Origin: Alistipes sp. dk3624
Lineage (GTDB): Bacteria; Bacteroidota; Bacteroidia; Bacteroidales; Rikenellaceae
Length of the DNA stretch: 64,000 nucleotides
Assembly: GCF_009557455.1 (NCBI RefSeq)
Contig: NZ_CP045651.1
Location: 2,955,768-3,019,767, forward strand
Reading direction: 5' to 3'
This document shows positions 28,052 through 36,905 of the stretch, in pieces. The notes below the pieces were generated by a model. The model was not told the DNA's origin. It worked only from the letters and a program-made list of their open reading frames with translations, and ran no database searches. Positions within the stretch are counted from its first letter, which is position 1; each line of letters begins with the position of its first letter. A program made the position numbers and the translations under genes.

Positions 28052-29266
28052 TTATTCGGGACGGGCGTTTTTCGGCGCCCAGAACGCTTCGATTTCGTCG
28101 ACGATGTCCGCGGCTACTTCAGTTTTGCTTTTCAGCCCGAATACGGTTTCGCTTCCGTCGCGGCGAAGTATCGTGATCTTGTTGGTATTGCCTCCAAATC
28201 CGGCGCCGTCGTCCTGCAAAGAGTTCAGTACGATGAAATCCATGTTTTTGCGTTCCAGCTTGGATTGCGCGTTGGCTCGTTCGTGGTCGGTTTCGAGCGC
28301 GAATCCGGCCACGAGGCGCGTTCCTTTGACCGCTCCGATCGCAGCGGCGATATCCCGAGTCGGCTGCAGGGCGATGTTCCATGCCGATCCTTCCTTTTTG
28401 ATTTTCGTGTCGGCGACCGCCTGCGGCGTATAGTCGGCCACGGCGGCGCACATGACCGCCGCGTCGCATCGGTCGAAAGCTTTCGTAGCGGCCCGGAACA
28501 TCTGCTCGGCCGTCACCACGTCGACCGTCTGCACGCCGTCCGGCGGCGTCAAGGCCGTTTTCCCGGTTACGAGGATCACTTCGGCGCCGCGTTCTTTCAA
28601 CTCGGCGGCGATCGCATACCCCATTTTGCCCGACGAGAAGTTTGAAATGTAGCGTACCGGGTCGATCGGTTCGATCGTCGGGCCGGCCGTTACGAGGATC
28701 GTTTTGCCGGTCAGGTTGCGTTTCTTGGCGAAAAAATCCGATACGAAAGCGACGATCTTCTCCGGTTCTTCCATGCGGCCTTTGCCCGACAGGCCGCTGG
28801 CCAGTTCGCCTTCGGCGGGCTCGATCACCTGGTTGCCGTAGCTTTTCAGCGAGTCGAGGTTGTATTGCGTGGTAGGGTGGGAGTACATGTCCAGATCCAT
28901 CGCCGGAGCGACGAAAACGGGACACCGCGCCGACAGATAAGTGGTCAGCAGCAGGTTGTCCGCCACGCCGGTCGCCATTTTCGCGATCGTGTTGGCCGTA
29001 GCCGGGGCGATCAGGTAAGCGTCCGCCCACGTGCCGAGACTGACATGGCTGTTCCATTCCCCGTTCTCCGGATTGAAGAATTCGACCGGAACGGGATGTT
29101 TGCACAGGGTCGCCAGCGTCAGCGGCGTGATGAACTGTTTGGCCAGCGGGGTCATTACGACCCGCACTTCGGCTCCTTCGCGCACCAGCAATCTGACGAG
29201 TATCGCAGCCTTGTAGGCTGCGATACTTCCCGTTACCCCGACGAGTATTTTTTTCCCTCTGAGCAT
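28052..29266 (-). CDS. coaBC: Bifunctional phosphopantothenoylcysteine decarboxylase/synthetase
   Basis: CoaBC joins cysteine to 4'-phosphopantothenate (CoaB part) and decarboxylates the product (CoaC part) in coenzyme A synthesis. The 404-residue protein has an N-terminal flavoprotein domain (GKKILVGVTGSIAAYKA, then TANTIAKMATGVADNLL and PAMDLDMYSHP) and a C-terminal synthetase domain starting near residue 190 with TAGPTIEPIDPVRYISNFSSGKMG. It lies 30 bases after the omega-subunit gene. Confidence 0.96.
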   Translation of the reverse strand: MLRGKKILVGVTGSIAAYKAAILVRLLVREGAEVRVVMTPLAKQFITPLTLATLCKHPVPVEFFNPENGEWNSHVSLGTWADAYLIAPATANTIAKMATGVADNLLLTTYLSARCPVFVAPAMDLDMYSHPTTQYNLDSLKSYGNQVIEPAEGELASGLSGKGRMEEPEKIVAFVSDFFAKKRNLTGKTILVTAGPTIEPIDPVRYISNFSSGKMGYAIAAELKERGAEVILVTGKTALTPPDGVQTVDVVTAEQMFRAATKAFDRCDAAVMCAAVADYTPQAVADTKIKKEGSAWNIALQPTRDIAAAIGAVKGTRLVAGFALETDHERANAQSKLERKNMDFIVLNSLQDDGAGFGGNTNKITILRRDGSETVFGLKSKTEVAADIVDEIEAFWAPKNARPE

Positions 29267-29296
29267 CGTATTTGAAAATTGTCGGAACGATCCGGT

Positions 29297-29641
29297 TTAT
29301 TCTGCCGGCAGCTCCTCGGTTGCGTCCGCTTTCGTATCCCGGAAATAGATCTCTCCGGAGAGAAATTCTTCGGTAGCTACGATCGCCGGTTTCGGCAGGC
29401 GTTCGTAATATTTCGATATTTCGATCTGTTCGCGGTTCTCGAAAGTCTCTTCCAGCGAGTCGTTAACGCTCGAAAAATCGGCCAGCTTGCGCGTCAGTTC
29501 CTGTTTTATTTCGCTGGAGATCTGGTTGGCGCGGCGTGCGATGATGACTACCGATTCGTAAATGTTGCCCGTCGGAGCGTCCAGATCCGTCAGTTTACGC
29601 GTTACGGTGTTGGTCGGAATACTACTTTTCTTCAGTTCCAT
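29297..29641 (-). CDS. rpoZ: RNA polymerase omega subunit (Rpb6 family)
   Basis: The 114-residue protein matches the Bacteroidetes form of omega, which helps assemble RNA polymerase. PTGNIYESVVIIARRANQI in the middle corresponds to the conserved omega/Rpb6 helix, and the C-terminal half is acidic. Its start overlaps the end of bamD by 20 bases, as is usual for this gene order in the phylum. Confidence 0.88.
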   Translation of the reverse strand: MELKKSSIPTNTVTRKLTDLDAPTGNIYESVVIIARRANQISSEIKQELTRKLADFSSVNDSLEETFENREQIEISKYYERLPKPAIVATEEFLSGEIYFRDTKADATEELPAE

Positions 29642-30689
29642 TGCTTGTTTCGGAATTATCGGATTTATTTGATTTTTCGCTCTTTTCTTTTTTCGGCTTG
29701 GGCTCCCGGGCCGCTTTGGACTCTTTGGCCGGTTTGTGCTCTTTCTCGACAGCGGCTTTTGCTTCTTTCTTTTCTTTCCGTTCCGCTTTCCCGCGTTTTG
29801 CCGTCGTGCCGGTCTGGTCGGAGAAATTGAGGGACGGAGCCGATTCCGTTACCTCTTCGCTGTCTTCCGCTTCGGTGCCATCGGGCTTCTCTTTGTATTT
29901 CTCCAGGAATTTTTTAGCCTCGTCCTGCATTTTGTCGGCTTCTTTGCGGTATTTGCTTTCCGGATATTCGTCGATAAAGCTGTAATAAGCGTTCTGAGTA
30001 TCCAGATAACGCTGACGCTGTAAGGCAGGAACGCTGTTGCGGGCATAGAGACACTGCGCGCTGACGATCAGATAAGCCAGTTCCTCGCGGTGGTTGCTTT
30101 CCGGATATTTCAGGATCGCGTTGCGCAACGCCGTAACGGCCGAATTGTAATAACCTACGTCGTAATAGAGTTTGGCGTTCAGGAAAGCTTTGTCGTAAAG
30201 CTTCTGACGCAGTTCGATCATGTTTTCGAGCAGCTCGTCCCGTTTTTGGCTTTTGGGATACCGATCCAAATATTCGCTGATGGCCTGCATGGCCTGGAAC
30301 GTGAACGATTGATCGTTTTCGGGCTTCGGCGACAGGTAGTAGAACCCTTTGGCGAAATAGTATTCCGACTCTTCGAGGAACGGGCTTCGCCCGAAACGCC
30401 GGCGAAATTCGTCGAATTGCTGGGAGCTGGTTTCGAAATCCCCCATTTTGTAGGAGCACAGGCTTGTGTAGAAAGCGACGGTATCGGCCTGATCGGATTG
30501 ACTGAAGATGTGTTCGATGTCCTTGAACAGGGTGAGCGACCTGCTGTATTTCCCAGCATTGAAGTATTCGAGAGCCTTGTCGTACTTTTGCTTGTTGCTG
30601 CCGCTTTTCAGGAGTTTGTTGTACTCGCTGCACGACACGGTCGTCAAAAGCATTAACGCAATAAAAATTTTCGCAGGATAAAATTTCAT
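29622..30689 (-). CDS. bamD: Outer-membrane assembly lipoprotein BamD
   Basis: BamD is the essential TPR lipoprotein that helps BamA fold outer-membrane proteins. The 355-residue precursor has an SPII signal with Cys20 (MLLTTVSCSEYN), then TPR-like helical repeats such as KALEYFNAGKYSRSLTLFKDI and SELYDKAFLN-type helices up to about residue 265. The last 90 residues form a Lys/Glu/Ala-rich tail that is longer than in the Escherichia coli protein. It is the promoter-proximal gene of bamD-rpoZ-coaBC-recN. Confidence 0.92.
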   Translation of the reverse strand: MKFYPAKIFIALMLLTTVSCSEYNKLLKSGSNKQKYDKALEYFNAGKYSRSLTLFKDIEHIFSQSDQADTVAFYTSLCSYKMGDFETSSQQFDEFRRRFGRSPFLEESEYYFAKGFYYLSPKPENDQSFTFQAMQAISEYLDRYPKSQKRDELLENMIELRQKLYDKAFLNAKLYYDVGYYNSAVTALRNAILKYPESNHREELAYLIVSAQCLYARNSVPALQRQRYLDTQNAYYSFIDEYPESKYRKEADKMQDEAKKFLEKYKEKPDGTEAEDSEEVTESAPSLNFSDQTGTTAKRGKAERKEKKEAKAAVEKEHKPAKESKAAREPKPKKEKSEKSNKSDNSETSNGTEEK

Positions 30690-30745
30690 CGTTATTTACA
30701 GGGTTTAAACGCTTCGCACGGAAAACACCATATTTACCGGACGGG

Positions 30746-30753
30746 CAAAGTTA
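30746..30753 (-). promoter_or_regulatory. Promoter -7 box for bamD-rpoZ-coaBC-recN
   Basis: TAACTTTG on the minus strand, 57 bases before the bamD ATG. The remaining gap up to 30996 holds GC-rich non-coding DNA with two copies of a GCGTTCCGATGC motif and no recognised gene. Confidence 0.55.
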
Positions 30754-30996
30754 TGTATTTTTAACGATTTGGGAAAACATATATTGTTTTTTTTCGATTT
30801 ATATTTTGTATGCGGGCACGGAGCGTTCCGATGCCGGTCTCCGGTAGGGAGGGCTGCTTCCCGCGGATGCGGCGGCGCGGGCGGGAAGCGTTCCGATGCG
30901 GATGCGGCGGGTGCGTTTTGCGTTCGATTGCCGGGCGGAAAAACGGAAACGGAACATAAAAAAAGGTTAAATTTTTTATGCTTTGTAGAAAAAGGT

Positions 30997-31004
30997 TAAC
31001 TTTG
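30997..31004 (+). promoter_or_regulatory. Promoter -7 box for the alpha-oxoamine synthase gene
   Basis: TAACTTTG lies only 12 bases before the first possible GTG (31016) and 42 bases before the second (31046). It therefore favours the second GTG as the start. Confidence 0.5.
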
Positions 31005-31045
31005 TGTGATTTTTTGTGGAATTCAACCAAACAAATTATACTACA

Positions 31046-32296
31046 GTGGATATTTTTGAACGAATACACGAGAACGCCGGCGGCCCGATCGGTCAGTATC
31101 AGAAATTGAGTCACGGTTACTATTCTTTCCCGAAACTGGAAGGAGAAATCGGTCCCCGGATGATGTTCCGCGGGCGGGAAGTATTGAACTGGAGCCTGAA
31201 TAACTACCTGGGGCTGGCCAACAACCCGGAGGTGCGGAAGGCCGATGCCGAAGCCGCCGCCGAATTCGGTATGGCGTATCCGATGGGGGCGCGTATGATG
31301 AGCGGGCAGACCAAATGGCACGAACAGCTCGAACGGGAGTTGGCCGCCTTCGTCGGCAAGCCCGACGCGTTCCTGCTGAACTACGGGTATCAGGGGATGA
31401 TCTCGATCATCGATTCGCTGCTGACCCGCCGCGACGTGGTGGTTTACGATTCGGAGGCGCACGCCTGCATCATCGACGGGCTGCGGTTGCATACCGGCAA
31501 GCGTTTCGTTTATCCGCATAACGACATGGAGGCCTGCCGCAAGCAGCTCGGTCATGCCACGAAGCTGGCCGAAGAGAACGGCGGCGGCGTGCTGGTAATC
31601 ACCGAGGGCGTGTTCGGCATGAAAGGCGACCTGGGCAAGCTCGACGAGATCGTCGCCATGAAGAAGGATTTCAAGTTCCGCCTGCTGGTCGACGACGCGC
31701 ACGGGTTCGGAACGATGGGGAAGACCGGCGCCGGAACGCCCGAGCATTTCGGCGTGATCGACGGCGTGGACGTACTGTTCAATACGTTCGCCAAGTCGAT
31801 GGCCGGGATCGGCGCTTTCGTTTCGTCTGAAAAATATATCGTGGATTACCTGCGTTACAACATGCGTTCGCAGACCTATGCGAAAGCGCTGCCGATGCCG
31901 ATGGTCAAAGGGGCGTTGAAGCGTCTGGATATGATCCGCAAGCATCCGGAATTCAAGGACAACCTTTGGACGATCGTCCATGCGTTGCAGAGCGGCTTCC
32001 GCAAGCGCGGGTTCGATATCGGCGGCACCTTGTCGCCCGTTACGCCCGTTTACATGAAAGGCGGGGTGGACGAGGCCTGCAATATCGTGGTCGATCTGCG
32101 CGAGACCTATAACCTGTTCTGTTCGGTGGTCGTGTATCCGGTGATTCCGAGAGGGGAGATCATTCTGCGGATTATTCCTACGGCCGTACATACGCTCGAA
32201 GACGTGGAGTATACGCTGGATTGCTTCGAAAAGTGCCATGCGAAACTTAAGAACGGCGATTACAAGAAGCCGATGCCGGACATGGGCGAAAAATAG
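31046..32296 (+). CDS. PLP-dependent alpha-oxoamine synthase
   Basis: Members of this family condense an amino acid with an acyl-CoA (glycine C-acetyltransferase, 8-amino-7-oxononanoate, serine palmitoyl- and 5-aminolevulinate synthases). The protein has the family core NNYLGLANNP, MGARMMSGQTKWHEQLE, the DDAHGFGTMGKTG loop, and a PLP-binding Lys in NTFAKSMAGIGAFV (Lys260 counted from GTG 31016). Two GTG starts are possible; the one at 31046 (giving DIFERIHENAGGPIGQ) is preferred from promoter spacing. It is monocistronic, ended by two terminators. The acyl and amino substrates cannot be read from sequence; a serine palmitoyltransferase-like or glycine acetyltransferase role is possible. Confidence 0.85.
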   Translation: MDIFERIHENAGGPIGQYQKLSHGYYSFPKLEGEIGPRMMFRGREVLNWSLNNYLGLANNPEVRKADAEAAAEFGMAYPMGARMMSGQTKWHEQLERELAAFVGKPDAFLLNYGYQGMISIIDSLLTRRDVVVYDSEAHACIIDGLRLHTGKRFVYPHNDMEACRKQLGHATKLAEENGGGVLVITEGVFGMKGDLGKLDEIVAMKKDFKFRLLVDDAHGFGTMGKTGAGTPEHFGVIDGVDVLFNTFAKSMAGIGAFVSSEKYIVDYLRYNMRSQTYAKALPMPMVKGALKRLDMIRKHPEFKDNLWTIVHALQSGFRKRGFDIGGTLSPVTPVYMKGGVDEACNIVVDLRETYNLFCSVVVYPVIPRGEIILRIIPTAVHTLEDVEYTLDCFEKCHAKLKNGDYKKPMPDMGEK

Positions 32297-32345
32297 TTTG
32301 ATGCGAAGGCGGTCTCCGAACCGCCGGAAAACAGCTTCGAATTCT

Positions 32346-32376
32346 GAAGGGCGGCGTTTTCGGATTGCCGCCCTTC
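32346..32376 (+). terminator. Terminator-like hairpin after the oxoamine synthase
   Basis: Arms GAAGGGCGGC (32346-32355) and GCCGCCCTTC (32367-32376) are perfect, with an 11-base loop. Confidence 0.6.
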
Positions 32377-32421
32377 GTATTTCGATTTCTGATGTTATTG
32401 TCCCGGCGACCGTATGCCGAT

Positions 32422-32464
32422 AAAAAGCGAAGCCGCCGGAAATCTCCCGGCGGCTTCGCTTTTT
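32422..32464. terminator. Bidirectional terminator between oxoamine synthase and glnN
   Basis: Perfect 18-base arms (32422-32439 and 32447-32464) begin with AAAAA and end with TTTTT around a seven-base loop, serving the two convergent genes. Confidence 0.87.
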
Positions 32465-32497
32465 ACAGGTCGTCGCGTATGCCGTTTTGCGGCGGCA

Positions 32498-34684
32498 TTA
32501 GTTGATCGTCATCATTTCGCGGTATTTGGGCAGCGGCCAGAGTTCGTCGTCCACGATCAGCTCGAGCTTGTCGATGTCGTGGCGGATTTTGTCGAGATAG
32601 ATCAGCACGTCTTCCGAGTAACCGGTCGCCCGCGCCACCAGGTTGTCCATGTGGTTGTATTTTTTACGGGCTTCGACCATCAGGTAAGTGTTCTCGCGAA
32701 TGGCCTTCACGTGCTTGGCGATCGTCTGGATCGTACGGATTTCCTCGGCCGCCAGGTCGAGGTACTCGTTCGGCAGGATGTCCTTGAGTCCCTGGACGTT
32801 CTTAATCAGGATATTCTGGTAATGAATAGCTGTCGGAACGATATGGTTGGCCGCCATATCCGCCAGTACGCGCGATTCGATCTGGATTTTCTTGATCAGA
32901 TTTTCCATGTTGATTTCGTAACGGGCGTGGATTTCCGATTCGTTGAACACTTTGTGTTTGTCGAACAGTTTCGAATAGGCTTTGCTGCTGAAAATCTTGA
33001 ATGCGTCCGGAACGCTCTGGATGCTTTCGAGCCCGCGTCTGTCGGCTTCGCGCAGCCATTCGGCGCTGTATCCGTTGCCTTCGAACCGGATTTTTTTCGA
33101 TTCGATGATGTATTTGCGGATGATCTGTAGGATCGCTTCGTCTTTTTTCACCCCTTTGTCGATCAGCTTGTCGACTTCGGCTTTGAATAGGGTGAGCTGT
33201 TCGGCGACCGCCGTGTTGATCGGAATCAGCGGCGCGGCGCAGTTGTTCGACGAACCGGTCGCCCGGAATTCGAACCGGTTGCCGGTGAAGGCGAACGGCG
33301 AGGTGCGGTTGCGGTCGGTGTTGTCGAGCAGAATTTCCGGGATCTTTCCGATGTCGAGTTTGATCTCGGTTTTTTCGTCGGGAGTCAGTTTCTTGTCGCT
33401 CAGGCGTTCTTCGAGCGAGTCGAGGATGGCCGACAGGGTCGAGCCGGTGAATACCGACATGACGGCCGGCGGCGCTTCGTGCGAGCCGAGCCGGTGCGAA
33501 TTCGACTGGGTGGCGATCGACGCCATGAACAACGGACCGTAATTGTGGGCGGCCATGATCGTATTGACGAAAAAGGTCAGGAATTGGATGTTGTTTTTCG
33601 GTGTTTTGCCCGGCGCAAGCAGGTTTACGCCCGTGTCGGTCAGCAGCGACCAGTTGCAGTGCTTGCCCGATCCGTTGACGCCGGCGAACGGTTTTTCGTG
33701 GAACAGCACGCGCAGCTTGTGTTTTTGCGCCAGCCGGCGCATCAGGGTCATCAGCAATGTGTTGTGATCGACGGCGATGTTGGCTTCCTCGAATACAGGC
33801 GCGCATTCGAATTGATTCGGGGCCACCTCGTTGTGCCGGGTCTTGATCGGGATGCCGAGGCGGTAGGCTTGCAGTTCGAAGTCTTTCATGTATTCGAGCA
33901 CGCGGCTCGGAATGGCTCCGAAATAGTGGTCGTCGAGTTGCTGGTCTTTGGCCGCGATGTGCCCCATCAGCGTACGTCCGGTCTGCGCCAAGTCGGGACG
34001 GGCCAGAAACAGCGCTTCGTCCACCAGGAAATATTCCTGCTCCCAGCCCAGCGTGACATTGACCTTCCTTACGTCCTTGTCGAACAACTGACACACTTCG
34101 ACGGCGGCTTTATCAATGGCCTGCAGCGACTTGAGCAGCGGCGTTTTGAAGTCGAGCGCTTCGCCGGTGTAGGCGATGAATATGCTGGGGATACAGAGTG
34201 TCCGGTCGAGAATGAACGCGGGCGACGAAGGGTCCCAAGCCGAATAACCGCGCGCTTCGAACGTGTTGCGGAGGCCTCCGGTCGGGAAACTCGATGCGTC
34301 GGGTTCCTGCTGTACGAGCAGCTCGCCTTTGAACGCTTCGAACGATCCGCCTCCGAACATCGGTTCGAAGAAGGCATCGTGTTTCTCGGCGGTGGAGTCG
34401 TTCAGCGGCTGGAACCAGTGCGAATAGTGGGTTGCTCCTTTTTCCATGGCCCACGTTTTCATCCCCTGGGCGACCTGGTTGGCGATCTTGCGGTCGATCC
34501 GCCGTCCTTCGTCGACAGCGGTGCAGAGGCTTTCGTAAGCTTCTTTCGGGATGTATTGACGCATTTTTTCGCGGTCGAATACGTCCGCGCCGAAATAATC
34601 GGATATCTTTTTGTCCGGCAGGTCGGCTTTTACCGGCTCCCGTTTTGACATTTCGTCAAGCGCCTTGAAACGTAATATTGCCAT
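32498..34684 (-). CDS. glnN: Glutamine synthetase type III
   Basis: GSIII makes glutamine from glutamate and ammonia and is the usual GS of Bacteroidetes. The 728-residue length is diagnostic of type III; types I and II are about 350-470 residues. THYSHWFQPLNDSTAEKHDAF, the CNWSLLTDTGVNLLAPG active-site region and NRTSPFAFTGNRFEFRATGSS are characteristic. It stands alone, with its own promoter box at 34713-34720. Nitrogen regulation is likely from family knowledge, but no operator was identified. Confidence 0.96.
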   Translation of the reverse strand: MAILRFKALDEMSKREPVKADLPDKKISDYFGADVFDREKMRQYIPKEAYESLCTAVDEGRRIDRKIANQVAQGMKTWAMEKGATHYSHWFQPLNDSTAEKHDAFFEPMFGGGSFEAFKGELLVQQEPDASSFPTGGLRNTFEARGYSAWDPSSPAFILDRTLCIPSIFIAYTGEALDFKTPLLKSLQAIDKAAVEVCQLFDKDVRKVNVTLGWEQEYFLVDEALFLARPDLAQTGRTLMGHIAAKDQQLDDHYFGAIPSRVLEYMKDFELQAYRLGIPIKTRHNEVAPNQFECAPVFEEANIAVDHNTLLMTLMRRLAQKHKLRVLFHEKPFAGVNGSGKHCNWSLLTDTGVNLLAPGKTPKNNIQFLTFFVNTIMAAHNYGPLFMASIATQSNSHRLGSHEAPPAVMSVFTGSTLSAILDSLEERLSDKKLTPDEKTEIKLDIGKIPEILLDNTDRNRTSPFAFTGNRFEFRATGSSNNCAAPLIPINTAVAEQLTLFKAEVDKLIDKGVKKDEAILQIIRKYIIESKKIRFEGNGYSAEWLREADRRGLESIQSVPDAFKIFSSKAYSKLFDKHKVFNESEIHARYEINMENLIKKIQIESRVLADMAANHIVPTAIHYQNILIKNVQGLKDILPNEYLDLAAEEIRTIQTIAKHVKAIRENTYLMVEARKKYNHMDNLVARATGYSEDVLIYLDKIRHDIDKLELIVDDELWPLPKYREMMTIN

Positions 34685-34712
34685 GTCGATTCGTTGTTTG
34701 TATTTGAACGGA

Positions 34713-34720
34713 CAAAAGTA
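34713..34720 (-). promoter_or_regulatory. Promoter -7 box for glnN
   Basis: TACTTTTG on the minus strand, 29 bases before the glnN ATG. Confidence 0.5.
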
Positions 34721-34727
34721 GCAAATA

Positions 34728-34768
34728 TTCGCGAATGCCCCTATTTTTTTGCAGGGGTATTCGCGAAA
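34728..34768 (-). terminator. Hairpin between the M23 genes and glnN
   Basis: Fifteen-base arms TTCGCGAATGCCCCT and AGGGGTATTCGCGAA differ by one G-T wobble, with an 11-base T-rich loop. It follows the M23 gene stop on the minus strand; the T-run lies in the loop rather than after the stem, so termination strength is uncertain. Confidence 0.5.
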
Positions 34769-34787
34769 AAAATGTTTTTTCGGACGC

Positions 34788-35759
34788 TTAGTCGAACGAT
34801 TGCATCCCGGTTTGGGCGATCCGGATGATTTTTTGGTAATCTTGGTAATTCAGTTCCATGAAAAAATAGTGGATCGGGTCTACCCGCATACCGTCGTGCT
34901 TGACTTCGTAATGCAGGTGGGGCGCCAGCGACAGACCCGTGTTGCCGGATTGGGCGATGATGTCGCCCCGTTTGACGAATTCGCCTTTTTTAGCGTAGAT
35001 TTTTCCCAGGTGGCTGTAAGTCGTTTCGTAGCCGTTCCCGTGGTTGATGACCACGGTATTCCCGGACGTGGTGTTACGCGTAACGACGTCCTTGATCCGG
35101 CCGTCGGCCGTCGCGAAAACGCGCGAACCTTCGCTCACCGTATAGTCCACGCCTTGGTGGGCGGTTAGAATTTTATAGAACGGGTGGATCCGCATACCGT
35201 ACGAGGCGGTCAGCAGCGTCAGGTCTTTGTTGATGACCGGCTGGATCGCCGGGATGTTGTCGATTCGGTCTTTCAGCGAATCGGCGGTTTGTTCGAGGGT
35301 CGCCAGCGTGTACAGGTGTTCGCCGGCGCGTTTTTCGAGGGTATTGAGTTTCCCGAAAAACTCCTTGCCCAGTTCCTTGTTGGATTTGGTCAGCAGTTTT
35401 TCATGGGTTTCCCAGCGTTTTTTCTCGAATTCCGTGTCGAAATTGTACGGGTCGGATTCGAACAGCGTCCGGAACACCTGCTTGTCGCGGTCGATGACGT
35501 TGTACAGCACTTTTTCGACCGTCGCATAGCGTTCGCTCAACGAGTCGTATTCCTGGCGCAGCTTGCGCGTGGAGTGTTTCATCTGGTACTCCAGCGGCGT
35601 GTCGAAAAAGAACGAGAAGGCGGCGTAATAGATGACGGCGATCCCGATCCATGCGAACAGATGGATCACGCCGCGCCAAAATTTCTTCTTGAATTTTTCG
35701 CGTTGCTCGTGCCAGCGGGGAACCAGCTCCTTGAATTTCGGGGTTCGTTTGTTGTCCAT
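34788..35759 (-). CDS. Membrane-anchored M23 peptidase, copy 1
   Basis: M23 (LytM-type) peptidases cut peptidoglycan cross-bridges or regulate amidases. The 323-residue protein has one membrane segment near residues 30-50, a coiled region (about 60-170), and a C-terminal M23 domain with zinc-ligand motifs HQGVDYTV and HLHYEVKHDG, so it looks catalytically intact. It begins four bases after a related M23 gene, and the two probably act together in the periplasm on the cell wall. Confidence 0.9.
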   Translation of the reverse strand: MDNKRTPKFKELVPRWHEQREKFKKKFWRGVIHLFAWIGIAVIYYAAFSFFFDTPLEYQMKHSTRKLRQEYDSLSERYATVEKVLYNVIDRDKQVFRTLFESDPYNFDTEFEKKRWETHEKLLTKSNKELGKEFFGKLNTLEKRAGEHLYTLATLEQTADSLKDRIDNIPAIQPVINKDLTLLTASYGMRIHPFYKILTAHQGVDYTVSEGSRVFATADGRIKDVVTRNTTSGNTVVINHGNGYETTYSHLGKIYAKKGEFVKRGDIIAQSGNTGLSLAPHLHYEVKHDGMRVDPIHYFFMELNYQDYQKIIRIAQTGMQSFD

Positions 35760-35763
35760 CGGA

Positions 35764-36732
35764 TTAATCGCCTTCGTAAGTCGTGTACTGCGCCGATTCG
35801 ATGATCTTCTGGAATTCGGCTTCGGTCATGTCGCGGCTCAGGTAGTTGATCGGGTCGACATGGACACCTTTATATATAACTTCGTAATGCAGGTGGGGGC
35901 CTTTCGACAGTCCCGTATTGCCGACCTCCCCGATCTTCTCGCCGCGCTTCACCTTTTGCCCCGGCATCACTTCGATTTTGCTCAGGTGGGCGTAACGGGT
36001 TTTGTAGCCGAATCCGTGGTTCAGCAGGATCTGACGCCCGTATCCCCGCGTCCCTTCGTTGTTGAAGGCGACGAATCCGTCCCCGGTGGCATAAACCGGC
36101 GTTCCGATGTTCGATCCCAGGTCGACGCCCTGGTGTCCTTTCACCCGTCCTGTGATCGGGTGTACCCGCGTGCCGAACGCGCCGATGTTGCCGCGCAGTT
36201 TCCGGCGGTCGAGCGGCCAGATCGCGGGAATCGCTTCGGCCATCAGCGCTTTGTTTTTGGACAGCACCTCGAGTTCGTCGAGCGATTTGGACTCCAGGTA
36301 CAGCATCCGGGTCATTGCGTCGAGGTCTCTCCACGTGCCGATCATCTCCGGCGTGTACATGTCTCCTTCCAGGAAGCTGTATTTCGTGTCGGGATAGGGC
36401 GTATAGATTCCGTGCAAGTTCAGCGAGTCGGCGGCGAACAGCGAGCGGTACACGTTGTTGTCGCGGTGACGCAGTTCCTGCAGTTTGGCGGTCGCCGCGC
36501 GGATTTTGTCGTTCAGGATGTTGTACTTCAGCATCAGTTCGTTGTTCCGTTCGCCGATGCGGTACATCTTCGGCGTGTAGAAGAAAAAGGAGAAAAGCAG
36601 GTTGACCACCGAAGCCAGGATAAAGCCGATCAGCACCTTCCGCAGAATCCGGTAGAACCGGATGCGGAACGGGATCGCCATCACCTCGTAGGTCAGGGTT
36701 TGTGGATTGAATTTATACCGCTTTTTTGCCAT
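35764..36732 (-). CDS. Membrane-anchored M23 peptidase, copy 2
   Basis: This 322-residue protein has the same plan as its downstream neighbour: a transmembrane segment near residues 32-52, a coiled stretch to about 130, and an M23 domain with HQGVDLGSNIGTPVYATGDG and HLHYEVIYKG. The two are clearly related but diverged (an old duplication). The gene is divergent from alaS and is first in the pair; a TAATTTTG box lies at 36827-36834. Homologous pairs are common in Bacteroidetes next to alaS. Confidence 0.9.
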   Translation of the reverse strand: MAKKRYKFNPQTLTYEVMAIPFRIRFYRILRKVLIGFILASVVNLLFSFFFYTPKMYRIGERNNELMLKYNILNDKIRAATAKLQELRHRDNNVYRSLFAADSLNLHGIYTPYPDTKYSFLEGDMYTPEMIGTWRDLDAMTRMLYLESKSLDELEVLSKNKALMAEAIPAIWPLDRRKLRGNIGAFGTRVHPITGRVKGHQGVDLGSNIGTPVYATGDGFVAFNNEGTRGYGRQILLNHGFGYKTRYAHLSKIEVMPGQKVKRGEKIGEVGNTGLSKGPHLHYEVIYKGVHVDPINYLSRDMTEAEFQKIIESAQYTTYEGD

Positions 36733-36826
36733 GCATTCGATGATCGGTCAGATATTGGGAGGCTTTCTTCCGGATGCCGCCGCAAGTTCGGACACTAAAA
36801 AAGTATTTTATCAACGGGAAATGTGA

Positions 36827-36854
36827 CAAAATTAGACTAATTTACTTAATTTTG
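36827..36854. promoter_or_regulatory. Divergent promoter boxes for M23 pair (-) and alaS (+)
   Basis: TAATTTTG reads on the minus strand at 36834-36827 and on the plus strand at 36847-36854. They lie 95 bases from the M23 ATG and 52 bases from the alaS ATG. Confidence 0.55.
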
Positions 36855-36905
36855 CAATTTCCTACAAGATAACGCATCGCAGTACGCAGATATTATAAGT
36901 AAGGT

